From: DATJSJ01 sp035504175
GTDB taxonomy: Bacteria; Pseudomonadota; Alphaproteobacteria; Acetobacterales; Acetobacteraceae
Direction: 5' to 3'
Assembly: GCA_035504175.1 (NCBI GenBank)
Contig: DATJSJ010000162.1
Coordinates: 1-20,015 of the forward strand
DNA: 20,015 bases
Below, piece by piece: positions 7,888 through 15,773 of this stretch. The position numbers were made by a program, and so were the translations under genes. Position 1 is the first letter of the stretch; each line of letters opens with the position of its first letter. Under the pieces are notes generated by a model, which was not told the origin of the DNA, did no database searches, and saw only the letters and a program-made list of their open reading frames with translations.

Positions 7888-8874
7888 TCACCCCGCGAGC
7901 GGGTAGTGGCACGCAACCTCCCGCCCGTCCCCGAGCGGCCGCAGCACCGGCACCTCCATCCGGCAGCGCTCGGTCGCATAGCGGCAGCGCGGGTGGAAGC
8001 GGCAGCCGGCGGGCGGATCGATCGGGCTCGGCACGTCGCCGCCGAGCACGATGCGGCGGCGGCGCGCGCCGACGCGCGGATCGGGCACCGGCACGGCGGA
8101 AATCAGCGCCTCGGTGTAGGGATGCGCCGGCGCGTGGAACACGGTCTCAGTCGGCCCGATCTCGACCAGCGCGCCGAGATACATCACCGCGGTGCGACCC
8201 GCGATCTGCCGCACCACGCTCAGATCATGCGCAATGAAGACGTAGGTCAGGCCGAGCCGCTGCTGCAGATCGAGCAACAGATTGACGATCTGCGCCTGGA
8301 TCGAGACGTCCAGCGCCGAGACCGGCTCGTCCGCGACCACCAGCCGCGGTTCCAGCGCCAGCGCCCGGGCGATGCCGATGCGCTGACGCTGGCCGCCGGA
8401 GAATTCGTGCGGGAAGCGCTCCAGGTGATCGGGCTGCAGCCCGACCAGGCGCAGCAGGTCGCGCACGCGCGCGTCGATCGCGGCCGGCGCGCCGCGCCGA
8501 TGCACGCGCAGCGGCTCCGCCAGCAGGTCGCGCACCCGCCGCCGCCCGTTGAGCGACGCCGACGGGTCCTGGAACACCATCTGCATCCGGCTGCGCAGCG
8601 GCCGCAATTGCCGGCGCGTGAGGCTGCCGATCTCCCGTCCCTCGAACCGGATCTGCCCGGATGTCAGATCGTAGAGCCGCACCAGGCAGCGGCCGAGGGT
8701 CGACTTGCCGCAGCCGGATTCGCCGACCAGGCCAAGCGTCTCGCCCTCGCGCACCGCGAGTGACACGCCGTCGACCGCGCGGACCAGGGCATTGCGCTTG
8801 CGAAACAGGCTGTTGCCGACCGTGTAGTGGCGCGTGACCTCGATCGCCTCCAGCAGCGGGCCTATCGCGCTCAT
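7888..8874 (-). CDS. Oligopeptide/dipeptide ABC transporter ATP-binding protein (OppF/DppF type)
   Basis: This 328-residue cytoplasmic ATPase powers peptide import together with its OppD-like partner. Walker A is GESGCGKST (51-59), the Q-loop is FQDP (101-104), the ABC signature is FSGGQRQR (158-165), Walker B is LVVADEP (178-184), and the switch His is H216 in IAHDLS. The C-terminal oligopeptide-transporter extension carries HPYTEALISAVP (251-262) and a Cys cluster (C291, C297, C304, C322), like the iron-sulfur-type Cys set known in some peptide-transporter ATPases. I chose ATG 8874, 13 bp after the preceding stop; a TTG at 8901 would add nine residues and overlap the upstream gene. It is the last gene of the six-gene peptide operon, ending 42 bp from the convergent pstS-like gene. 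Confidence 0.9.
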   Translation of the reverse strand: MSAIGPLLEAIEVTRHYTVGNSLFRKRNALVRAVDGVSLAVREGETLGLVGESGCGKSTLGRCLVRLYDLTSGQIRFEGREIGSLTRRQLRPLRSRMQMVFQDPSASLNGRRRVRDLLAEPLRVHRRGAPAAIDARVRDLLRLVGLQPDHLERFPHEFSGGQRQRIGIARALALEPRLVVADEPVSALDVSIQAQIVNLLLDLQQRLGLTYVFIAHDLSVVRQIAGRTAVMYLGALVEIGPTETVFHAPAHPYTEALISAVPVPDPRVGARRRRIVLGGDVPSPIDPPAGCRFHPRCRYATERCRMEVPVLRPLGDGREVACHYPLAG

Positions 8875-8887
8875 CGGGCCAACCCGG

Positions 8888-9907
8888 TCATCGCGCCGCA
8901 ACCAAAGGACCGAGCGCTTGCACGCGATCGGCCGGCCGCTCCTCCGGGGCGATGACGCAAGCGGCCTGGTGCGCCGGCGGACCTTCCAGCGGCGGCCGGG
9001 CGAGACACGCGTCGCGGCGCCAGCGGCAGCGCGGCATGAACGGACAGCCGGGCGGCAGGTTGAGCAAGGAGGGCGGCAGGCCGGGGATGGAAGTGAGCCG
9101 CATCAGCCGCGGTCCGTCCAGCGGCGGCACCGAGCCAAGCAAGCCCCAGGTGTAGGGATGCCACGGATCGGCGAACAGCGCCTCGGTGCCGGCGCGCTCG
9201 GCGATGCGACCGGCATACATCACGATCACCGCATCGGCGATCTCCGCCACCACGCCGAGATTGTGCGTGATCAGCACGACGGAGGAGTCGAACTCGGTGC
9301 GCAGCCGGCGGATCAGGTCGAGGATCTGCGCCTGCACGGTGACGTCGAGCGCGGTCGTGGGCTCGTCGGCCAGCAGCAGCGCCGGGTCGCAGGACAATGC
9401 CATGGCGATCACCGCGCGCTGGCGCATGCCGCCGGAGAGCTCGTGCGGATAGCGCTCGGCGACGATCCCGGGCCGCGGAATGCCGACCGCGTCCAGCAAG
9501 GCGACGGCGCGGTCCCAGGCGGCGCGGTGCGTGAGCCCGCGGTGCTCGCGGATCTGCTCGACGATCTGCCGCCCGATCGTGTGCACCGGCGTCAGCGCGG
9601 TCATCGGGTCCTGGAAGATCATGGCGATCGCGCCGCCGCGCAGCCGGCGCATCTCGCGGTCCGGCAGGCCGATCAGCTCGCGGCCGCGGAAACGGATAGA
9701 GCCCTCGATCACCGCGTTCGGATCACGGATCAGGCCAAGGATCGCCAGCACCGTCATCGTCTTGCCGGAGCCGGATTCGCCCACGATGCCGACGATCTCG
9801 CGCGCGCCGATGGTGAGGGAGAGGTCGTCGACCGCCCGCACCATGCCGCGCTCGGTGCGGAAGCTGACCCGCAGGTTGCGGATTTCGAGCAGCGGCGCCT
9901 CGGTCAT
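8888..9907 (-). CDS. Oligopeptide/dipeptide ABC transporter ATP-binding protein (OppD/DppD type)
   Basis: This 339-residue ATPase is the first of the pair of nucleotide-binding subunits. Walker A is GESGSGKT (43-50), the Q-loop is FQDP (98-101), the signature is LSGGMRQR (157-164), Walker B is ALLLADEP (176-183), and the switch His is H215 in ITHNLG. The C-terminal extension has HPYTWGLLGSVP (250-261) and a Cys cluster, C288-x5-C294-x6-C301, plus C317. The start ATG at 9907 overlaps the permease stop as ATGA, a classic sign of translational coupling; the open frame upstream of it is shadow. Its closest sibling is the OppF-like gene just downstream, and the two together make the heterodimeric motor. 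Confidence 0.92.
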   Translation of the reverse strand: MTEAPLLEIRNLRVSFRTERGMVRAVDDLSLTIGAREIVGIVGESGSGKTMTVLAILGLIRDPNAVIEGSIRFRGRELIGLPDREMRRLRGGAIAMIFQDPMTALTPVHTIGRQIVEQIREHRGLTHRAAWDRAVALLDAVGIPRPGIVAERYPHELSGGMRQRAVIAMALSCDPALLLADEPTTALDVTVQAQILDLIRRLRTEFDSSVVLITHNLGVVAEIADAVIVMYAGRIAERAGTEALFADPWHPYTWGLLGSVPPLDGPRLMRLTSIPGLPPSLLNLPPGCPFMPRCRWRRDACLARPPLEGPPAHQAACVIAPEERPADRVQALGPLVAAR

Positions 9908-10875
9908 CTGGCGCGCACTCGCGGATCGATCACCGCGTACAGCAGGTCGACCACCGTGTTGGCCAGCACGACGAACACCGACGAATACATTACGGTTGCC
10001 ATGATCATCGGCAGGTCGAGCGTGTGCAGCGCATCGAAGGTGAGCTTGCCCACGCCCTGCAAGCCGAACACGACTTCGGTCAGCAGCGCGCCGCCGCCCA
10101 CCAGCACGCCGAAATCGAGCCCGAACAGCGTGACGAAGCCGATCAGCGACATGCGCAGCGCATGCCGGGTCAGGATGTGGAATTCCGAGAGACCCTTGGC
10201 GCGCGCGGTGCGGATGTAGTCCTCCTGCTCCGCTTCGACGAGACTGGCGCGCAGCACGCGGCCATAGAGGCCGATATAGAGGATCGCCAGGCTGACCCAG
10301 GGCACCAGCATGGTCTTGAACCAATCCCACGGGTCGGCGAGCAGCGGCTTGTAGCCGAGCGCCGGCACCCAGGAGAACAGGACTGTGTCATGCAGCCGGT
10401 TCTGGGTCACGAGGTTCAGCATCTCGCCGACCCAGAACACCGGCATCGAGACGCCGATCAGGCTCAGGATCATCAGCCCGCGATCGACGACGGTGTTGCG
10501 GAAGGCGGCGGCGGTGAGTCCGATCACCAGGCTGCCCGCGACCCAGAGCACGGCGCCGCCGAACACGAGTGACAGGGTGACGGGTGCCGCCTCCATCACC
10601 TCCGGCACCACGCGCTCGCCGCGGTTGACGAAGGAGGTGAGCTCGCCGGTGATGAACAGGCGTTGCATCATCAGCGCGTATTGCACCGGCAGCGGCCGAT
10701 CCAGGCCGAAGGACGCGCGCACCTGCTCGAGCGTCTCCGGCGAGGCGTTGCGCCCGGCGATGCGCGCCGCCGGATCGGCGCCAGGGGTCGCGAAGAAAAT
10801 CAGGAACACCAGCACGCTGATGCCGAACAGCACGAACACCATATGCGCCAGCCGCCGGACAATGGCGCTGAACAC
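9904..10875 (-). CDS. Peptide ABC transporter permease (OppB/DppB type)
   Basis: This 323-residue inner-membrane subunit has six predicted helices, the first at about residues 9-30. Family marks are the N-terminal TPGADPAARIAGRNASPE segment, DRGLMILSLIGVSMPVFWVG (about 131-150), and the EAA loop EDYIRTARAKGLSEFHILTRHALR (about 218-241) that docks on the ATPase. The frame starts with GTG at 10875, three bases after the upstream permease stop; the next internal Met, residue 12, would cut into the first helix, so GTG is preferred. Gene order permease C then B is reversed from the usual opp/dpp order (B then C). Confidence 0.9.
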   Translation of the reverse strand: MFSAIVRRLAHMVFVLFGISVLVFLIFFATPGADPAARIAGRNASPETLEQVRASFGLDRPLPVQYALMMQRLFITGELTSFVNRGERVVPEVMEAAPVTLSLVFGGAVLWVAGSLVIGLTAAAFRNTVVDRGLMILSLIGVSMPVFWVGEMLNLVTQNRLHDTVLFSWVPALGYKPLLADPWDWFKTMLVPWVSLAILYIGLYGRVLRASLVEAEQEDYIRTARAKGLSEFHILTRHALRMSLIGFVTLFGLDFGVLVGGGALLTEVVFGLQGVGKLTFDALHTLDLPMIMATVMYSSVFVVLANTVVDLLYAVIDPRVRAR

Positions 10876-10878
10876 CGC

Positions 10879-11922
10879 TCAGCGCACCCGCACCTTGGAG
10901 CGCGGATCGAGCGCGTCGCGCACGCCGTCCCCCAGCACGTTCAGCGCCAGCACCGTGATCACGATCGCGATCCCCGGCGCCGCCGCGACGATCGGGCGAG
11001 TGTAGAGCAGCGTGTCGCCGTCCTGGATGATCGTGCCCCAACTCGCATCCGGCGGCTGCACGCCGATCGAGAGGAAGGAGAGCGCCGCCTCCGCCACCAT
11101 ATCGAGCGCCAGCATCAGCGGCGCGAACACGATCAGCGTGGTCATGACGTTGGGCAGGACGTCGCGCAGCAGGATGCGCGTATCCGGCATGCCGAGGCCG
11201 ATCGAGGCCAGCACGAACTCGCTGCGCCGCAGCGCCAGCACCTGGCCGCGCACCGGCCGGGCGACGTACGGCACGTAGATCAGGCCGATGATCAGGATGG
11301 GCAGCGCCAGGCTGCCGGCGGAGATGTCGATCGGCCCGATCGTGATGCCATGGCTGATCAGCACGATCGAAAGCGAGATCGCCAGCAGGAACACCGGAAA
11401 CGCCCACAGCACGTCGAGCAGCCAGGAGATCACGCGATCGACGGCGCCGCCGAAGAAGCCGGCGATCGTGCCGGTCGCCGCCGCCAGCACCAGGCAGATC
11501 AGGGTGGCGAGCGAGGAGATCAGCAGCGAGTTGCGCCCGCCATAGAGCAGCCTGGCGGCAACATCCCGCCCCTGCGTATCGGCGCCGAGCAGATACGGGC
11601 CCCAGCGCCAGGTCGGCCCGATCGGCGTTACGCCGAGCCCCAGCCCGGCCGTCGAAGGCTGCATCACGGCCACGTCCTGCCCGCCAAGCGTGATCGTGCC
11701 GTTGAGATTGGAGGCGAACGGGTCGGTGTGCGACACGCGATCGGCGTAGAGCGGCGCCAGCAGGCAGGCGACGACGATCAGCGCCAGCACGCCGAGTGCC
11801 GTCATCGCCGTGCGGTCCCGGGCCAGCTTGCGGCAGGCGCTGGCCCAGTAGCCGCGGGCCGGTTCCTGCGGCAGCGCGGGCTCGTCCCACGCCACCGCCG
11901 GCAGCAGTTCGGCGCCGCTCAC
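10879..11922 (-). CDS. Peptide ABC transporter permease (OppC/DppC type)
   Basis: This 347-residue inner-membrane subunit has a cytoplasmic N-tail (about 1-38), a first helix near 42-60, and a periplasmic domain with the family motif LLGADTQGRDVAARLLYGGRNSL (111-133). Five more helices follow. The EAA loop is EFVLASIGLGMPDTRILLRDVLPN (about 235-258), and near the C-terminus LSFLSIGVQPPDASWG is another strongly conserved OppC stretch. The start is a GTG at 11922, 40 bp after the binding-protein stop; it lies inside an 18-bp near-repeat of the sequence around that stop, so its exact place could be questioned. It pairs with the OppB-like subunit next in the operon to form the membrane channel. 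Confidence 0.9.
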   Translation of the reverse strand: MSGAELLPAVAWDEPALPQEPARGYWASACRKLARDRTAMTALGVLALIVVACLLAPLYADRVSHTDPFASNLNGTITLGGQDVAVMQPSTAGLGLGVTPIGPTWRWGPYLLGADTQGRDVAARLLYGGRNSLLISSLATLICLVLAAATGTIAGFFGGAVDRVISWLLDVLWAFPVFLLAISLSIVLISHGITIGPIDISAGSLALPILIIGLIYVPYVARPVRGQVLALRRSEFVLASIGLGMPDTRILLRDVLPNVMTTLIVFAPLMLALDMVAEAALSFLSIGVQPPDASWGTIIQDGDTLLYTRPIVAAAPGIAIVITVLALNVLGDGVRDALDPRSKVRVR

Positions 11923-11966
11923 GCGCCGGAAACCGGGCCCCGGCGCCGCAGCTCGGCGCCGCTCAC
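11905..11966. repeat. 18-bp direct repeat at the binding-protein stop / OppC start junction
   Basis: The 18 bases at 11905-11922 and at 11949-11966 are the same except at one position. On the minus strand one copy contains the stop codon of the binding-protein gene and the other contains the GTG start of the OppC gene. The 44-bp offset is not a multiple of three, so the copies are read in different frames. Confidence 0.6.
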
Positions 11967-13642
11967 TTCACCCAGGATTGCGGCATGATCCAGTAGTACT
12001 GCGCGTTGAAGATGAAGTTGCCGACCCGCTTGGAGACGAAGTCGACATGCTTCGGGGTGAACAGCACCGCGACGGGCGAGGCATCGGTCACCTCGCGGTC
12101 GATCGCCGCCCACATCGACGCCGCCGCCTTCTGGTCGGTGATCGAGGTCGTCAGCGCCTTCTGCATGTCGGCGTCGATCTTGTGATCGCAGAAACCGGCG
12201 ATGTTGACCGAGGCGTCGGAGCCGGGATGGAACGAGTTGCAGGAGAACAGGACGTTCAGGAAATCCGACGGCGCCGGGTAGTCCTGATACCACTGCGTCA
12301 CGCTCATCTGCACCTTGTTCTTGGTGTTCTGGATGTACGTGAATTCGATGTCCTGGGAGATCGGCTTGACCGACGCCTTGAAGCCGAGCTGGTTGAGCAC
12401 GCTCTGCAGATAGGTGCCGATGTCGCGTGAGACCTCGGTGTCCTCGGTGATGATCGTGACCGGCGCGCCGATCTTGCCGGATGACTGCATCAGCGCCTTG
12501 GCCTTCGCCATGTCGGGCGCCGACCATTTCTTCCCCGGGTTCTTCGTGTACGGGCAATACGGCTCATAGCCGGAGAAGCCGGGTGGCAGGATCTGGCAGG
12601 TCGGCGTGCCCAGCGCCGGCCCGCCGAAGATCTTCAGCACCGCGTTGCGGTCGATCGCGTAGTTGACCGCCTGCCGCGCGTCCTTGTTGTCGAACGGCTC
12701 GATATTGACGTTGAACGGCACGTACCACATCGCCGTCAGCGGCGTCAGATGCACCTGGCTCGCGTATTTCGTGCCAAGCTCGGCCAGGCGGTCGGCCGGC
12801 GGCGGGTCGAACGACCAGTCCGCCTGCCCGTTCTCGATCGCGGTGATCTGCGCCTCGTCGGTCAGGCCGTAGCTGTAGTCGATCTCGTCGGGATAGCCGT
12901 CCGGCTGCGCCGCCTCGCTCCACACCTTGAAGTGCGGGTTGCGCACCATGACCATTTCCTTCGCCGGATCAAAGGATTTGATCATGTAGGCGCCGGTGCC
13001 GGGCGCCGCGGTGGTGCCGAGATCCTTGTCCGGCGTGTCGGCCGGCAGGATCGAGGCATGCGGCACCGCCAGGACGTCCATGATCTCCGCGTCCGGCGCG
13101 ATCAGGTGGAAGGTCACCGTATCGTTGGCGGCATCACCCACGACGCCGGGCAGCGTGCAGCCGGCAGGCTTTTTCAGGCACTCCGGCGCGCCGACGATAT
13201 CGGCGTAGAACGTGCCGGCGGTCGGGCCCGAGACGCGGAAGATGCGGTTGAAGGAGTGGACCACGTCATCGACGGTCACCTCCTTGCCGTTGGAGAAATA
13301 AATTCCCTTGCGCAACTTGAAGACGTAGGTCTTGCCGCCATCCGTGGGCGTCGGGATCGCCTCGGCGAGGTCCGGCACGATCTTGAACCCGGCCGACCCG
13401 CCGGCCTTCTGGAAGGCGACCAGCCCGTCATAGAGAAACTGGTAGAGCTGCCAGTTCTTCAGCGTGTAGTTGATCTGCGGGTCGAGCGTGCCTTCCGGCG
13501 CGTGCGTCAGCAAATGCAGCGTGCCGCCCTTGTGCGCAGGATCGAGCGCTGCCCGCGCGCCAGGCGCGGCCGCGAGCAGCGACGCGCCGGCCAGCAGTGC
13601 GGCCGCCAGGCCGAACCGTCGGCCGGATGATGCCAATGCCAT
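11963..13642 (-). CDS. Peptide-binding periplasmic protein, SBP_bac_5 family (OppA/DppA type)
   Basis: This 559-residue solute-binding protein is exported by a Sec signal (RRFGLAAALLAGASLLAAAPGARA, cleavage near residue 31). Mature landmarks of family 5 are GGTLHLLTHAPEGTLDPQ (about 39-56), FKLRKGIYFSNGKEVTVDDVVHSFNR (about 107-132) and FNVNIEPFDNKDARQAVNYAIDR (about 313-335). Together they outline the clamp that closes on the ligand backbone. It also contains several Cys residues in paired sites (ECLKKPAGC, CQILPP...YCP), which may form disulfides in the periplasm. ATG 13642 has a strong purine-rich site (GAAGAGGGGA) upstream. It is the second gene of the operon, 21 bp after the peptidase-like gene. 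Ligand likely peptides; other members bind nickel, heme, opines or sugars. Confidence 0.9.
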   Translation of the reverse strand: MALASSGRRFGLAAALLAGASLLAAAPGARAALDPAHKGGTLHLLTHAPEGTLDPQINYTLKNWQLYQFLYDGLVAFQKAGGSAGFKIVPDLAEAIPTPTDGGKTYVFKLRKGIYFSNGKEVTVDDVVHSFNRIFRVSGPTAGTFYADIVGAPECLKKPAGCTLPGVVGDAANDTVTFHLIAPDAEIMDVLAVPHASILPADTPDKDLGTTAAPGTGAYMIKSFDPAKEMVMVRNPHFKVWSEAAQPDGYPDEIDYSYGLTDEAQITAIENGQADWSFDPPPADRLAELGTKYASQVHLTPLTAMWYVPFNVNIEPFDNKDARQAVNYAIDRNAVLKIFGGPALGTPTCQILPPGFSGYEPYCPYTKNPGKKWSAPDMAKAKALMQSSGKIGAPVTIITEDTEVSRDIGTYLQSVLNQLGFKASVKPISQDIEFTYIQNTKNKVQMSVTQWYQDYPAPSDFLNVLFSCNSFHPGSDASVNIAGFCDHKIDADMQKALTTSITDQKAAASMWAAIDREVTDASPVAVLFTPKHVDFVSKRVGNFIFNAQYYWIMPQSWVK

Positions 13643-13663
13643 GCCCGCTTCCCCTCTTCCCTG

Positions 13664-14590
13664 TTACCAACCCTCGGCCGTACCGCATCGATCGTCGTGT
13701 TCCGCCAGGAACGCCGCGATCACTTGCAAGCAGCGTTCCGTCTCCTCGACATGCGGCATGTGGCTGGACTCGGCGAAGATCTCCCACCGCACATTGCCAA
13801 TTTTTTCGGCAAATGGCCGCACGCATGCCTCCGTCGCCTCGTCATGCCGGCCGGAGATCAGCAGGGTCGGGGCGCGGACGCGCTCCAGCCGGTCCTCGAT
13901 CGTCCAGTCGCGCAGTGTGCCGGTGACGTGGAATTCGCTCGGCCCGTTCATCGTCTGATAGACGGTCGGATCGGCCTCGATCTGCGCGAAGGTGCGCGCG
14001 ACCTCGTCCGGCCAGGGCCGGACGCGGCAGACATGCCTGTCGTAGAACGCCAGCACCGCCGTCTTGTAATCCTCGGCGTCGGTCGTGCCGTCCGCCTCGT
14101 GCCGCAGGAGCGTCGCCTGGACGTCGGGCGGCAGCGCCTCGCGCAGCTTGTTCGCCTCCGCGACCCAGGTGTGCATGGAAGCGGGGCTGTCGGCGATCAC
14201 CAGCGCGCGCAACCCCTCGGGCTGGCGCACCGCGTGCTCGGCCGCGAGCATGCCGCCCCAGGACTGTCCCAGCAGATGATACCGCCCGGCGATCCCGACA
14301 TGGGCGAGCAGCGCGTCCAGCTCCTCGAGGAACAGCGCGACCGTCCAGAACCCGGCCGGCGCGTCGGGCAGGTGCGTCGATTGGCCGCAGCCGAGCTGAT
14401 CGTAATGGATCACCGCCCGGCCGGTCGCGGCCAGGTCGCGGAACCGGTCGATATAGTCATGCGCCGCACCCGGCCCGCCATGCAGGCAGACGAGGGGTGG
14501 TTTCACGCCGTCCAGCGCACCGGTGATGCGATACCAGGTCTGGTGGCCCCGGAACGGCATGCGTCCTTCGGTGGCCGGAATCTCCGCCAT
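13664..14590 (-). CDS. Proline iminopeptidase-family alpha/beta hydrolase (peptidase S33)
   Basis: This 308-residue cytoplasmic enzyme (no signal peptide) is of the prolyl aminopeptidase/tricorn-interacting-factor F1 type. It would release N-terminal Pro or other residues from short peptides or act on amino-acid amides. The oxyanion motif HGGPG is at 37-41, DQLGCGQS at 64-71, the nucleophile elbow GQSWGG puts Ser110 at its centre, the acid is Asp250 in SGRHDEAT, and the His is H277 in AESSHMPHVEE. A lid domain occupies about 135-225. I chose ATG 14590 because AAGGGGGG lies just before it and the N-terminus matches the family length of about 300; the frame extends upstream only through unlikely sequence. 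It leads the operon of the peptide ABC transporter, so imported peptides are probably its substrate. Confidence 0.88.
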   Translation of the reverse strand: MAEIPATEGRMPFRGHQTWYRITGALDGVKPPLVCLHGGPGAAHDYIDRFRDLAATGRAVIHYDQLGCGQSTHLPDAPAGFWTVALFLEELDALLAHVGIAGRYHLLGQSWGGMLAAEHAVRQPEGLRALVIADSPASMHTWVAEANKLREALPPDVQATLLRHEADGTTDAEDYKTAVLAFYDRHVCRVRPWPDEVARTFAQIEADPTVYQTMNGPSEFHVTGTLRDWTIEDRLERVRAPTLLISGRHDEATEACVRPFAEKIGNVRWEIFAESSHMPHVEETERCLQVIAAFLAEHDDRCGTAEGW

Positions 14591-14729
14591 CGTCCCCCCT
14601 TCCGCCCCGCCCTCGGTGGCGCCGCTCTGGCGGCCGCTCCAGCATGGAGCAGCCGCGCCCAACCGCGCAACTCGGCCTGGGCCCGCTCGCGTCCGGCTCC
14701 GCCCGGATGTATCCGGGCATCCGTCGCTG
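14591..14729. promoter_or_regulatory. Divergent control region with two inverted repeats (peptide operon / sulfotransferase)
   Basis: The two genes here are read apart and share 139 bp. Two short palindromes stand out. One has arms GCTCCA (14636-14641) and TGGAGC (14645-14650) around a 3-base centre. The other is an 8-2-8 palindrome, GCCCGGAT (14701-14708) and ATCCGGGC (14711-14718), ending 11 bp before the sulfotransferase ATG. They could be operator half-sites or mRNA hairpins; neither matches a regulator site I can name. Confidence 0.4.
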
Positions 14730-15761
14730 ATGCCGGACGCGCTCATGCCCTTGCCCGATATCGAATCGACCGATCGCACCGCACCGCCAGTGTTCCTGCA
14801 AAGCGGTTTCCGCAGCGCCGGAACCTGGCTGTGGAGTCGGTTTCGCGCGATGCCCGGGATCCTGGCCTACTGCGAACCGCTCAACGAGGAGTTGGCGGTC
14901 GTAACCGCTTCGCGCATCGCCGCGCTGACGCAGGCGGCACTACAACTGCGGCATCCGTCTTTGTCCGACCCGTACTTCGCCGAATTCGCGCCGCTGCTGA
15001 ACCCGGACGGGACCGGCGTGCGCGGCTTTCGCGCCGAGTTTGGGCTCTCGACCTATTTCGAGCTCCCGCCGGCGCTCGCGGCACCGCTCACCGACTACCT
15101 GGCCGGACTGATCGCGCATGCACGGCGGGCAGGCCGTCAGCCGGTGCTGAAATTCGCCCGCGCCCTCGGCCGCGCCGGATGGCTGCGGACAGCCTTTCCG
15201 GCTGCGAAACAGGTGCTGGTGCTGCGCGATCCGCTGGAACAGTTCCTGTCCGGGCTGGATCTGGCGCGGCAATACGGCAACCGGACCTTCCTGATGATTC
15301 CGCTGTTCGCGATCAGCCGGCGATCAGCCGGACCGCTCCGCCGGGTTTGCGAGGTGATCGGCGTCCCTGCCATCCCTGCCACCGAGGACCTGGGCGCGTG
15401 CATTGGCGCGTACGTCGCCATGACGGAGAGCCTGCCGATGCGCAGCCTGTTCGGCGCATTCCTCGCCATGTTCATCGTCTCGCACGCGCGCAGCACGCCT
15501 TTCGCCGATCTGGTGATCGACACGCGTCCTCTCGCCGGGGATGGCCGGTATCGCAGCCGGATTGAGGCGGCGCTGCAGGCGCTGTCCGGACAGCCCGTGT
15601 CACTCGCCGATTTCGCGACCGCTCCCCGCCCGGACGCCGCGAGCGCGGAGGACGCGGCATATCGCGAAGCGGTCGAGGACATCAGCGCGATCCTGGCGCC
15701 GGAGTACAGCGAATCGGTCGCGTTCGTGCGCGAACGCCTCCCACCGCGGATGGTCGCCTGA
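14730..15761 (+). CDS. P-loop sulfotransferase-like protein
   Basis: This 343-residue protein has the fold marks of PAPS-dependent sulfotransferases. The 5'-phosphosulfate loop is FLQSGFRSAGTWLW (22-35). A lone basic stretch, PVLKFARALGR (138-148), follows, and the 3'-phosphate-binding segment is VLVLRDPLEQFLSGL (162-176, with Arg166 and Ser174). These are the right order and spacing for a soluble enzyme that moves sulfate from PAPS to a hydroxyl or amine. The start ATG 14730 is the last one before the domain region that leaves room for a short leader; ATG 14745 is an alternative. Neither has a clear ribosome site. No PAPS-making, glycosyltransferase or polysaccharide genes are nearby, so the acceptor cannot be guessed. 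It converges on hutU with 8 bp between the stop codons. Confidence 0.75.
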   Translation: MPDALMPLPDIESTDRTAPPVFLQSGFRSAGTWLWSRFRAMPGILAYCEPLNEELAVVTASRIAALTQAALQLRHPSLSDPYFAEFAPLLNPDGTGVRGFRAEFGLSTYFELPPALAAPLTDYLAGLIAHARRAGRQPVLKFARALGRAGWLRTAFPAAKQVLVLRDPLEQFLSGLDLARQYGNRTFLMIPLFAISRRSAGPLRRVCEVIGVPAIPATEDLGACIGAYVAMTESLPMRSLFGAFLAMFIVSHARSTPFADLVIDTRPLAGDGRYRSRIEAALQALSGQPVSLADFATAPRPDAASAEDAAYREAVEDISAILAPEYSESVAFVRERLPPRMVA

Positions 15762-15773
15762 GCGCCGCCTCAG
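15758..15773. terminator. Small hairpin holding the stop codons of two convergent genes
   Basis: Arms CTGAG (15758-15762) and CTCAG (15769-15773) pair over a 6-base loop. The sulfotransferase stop (TGA) is in the left arm and the hutU stop (TGA on the minus strand) starts in the right arm. Only 8 bp lie between the two stops. No T-run follows on either strand, so terminator function is a guess. Confidence 0.3.

Noticed and set aside
8834..10219. A 461-codon plus-strand frame opposite the two ATPase genes
   Set aside because: It is antisense to strongly conserved ABC ATPase genes and has the low-complexity make-up of a high-GC shadow frame.
10388..11890. A 500-codon minus-strand frame overlapping the two permease genes
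   Set aside because: Arg/Ala/Gly-rich translation without hydrophobic segments; the OppB and OppC frames have full family motifs in the same DNA.
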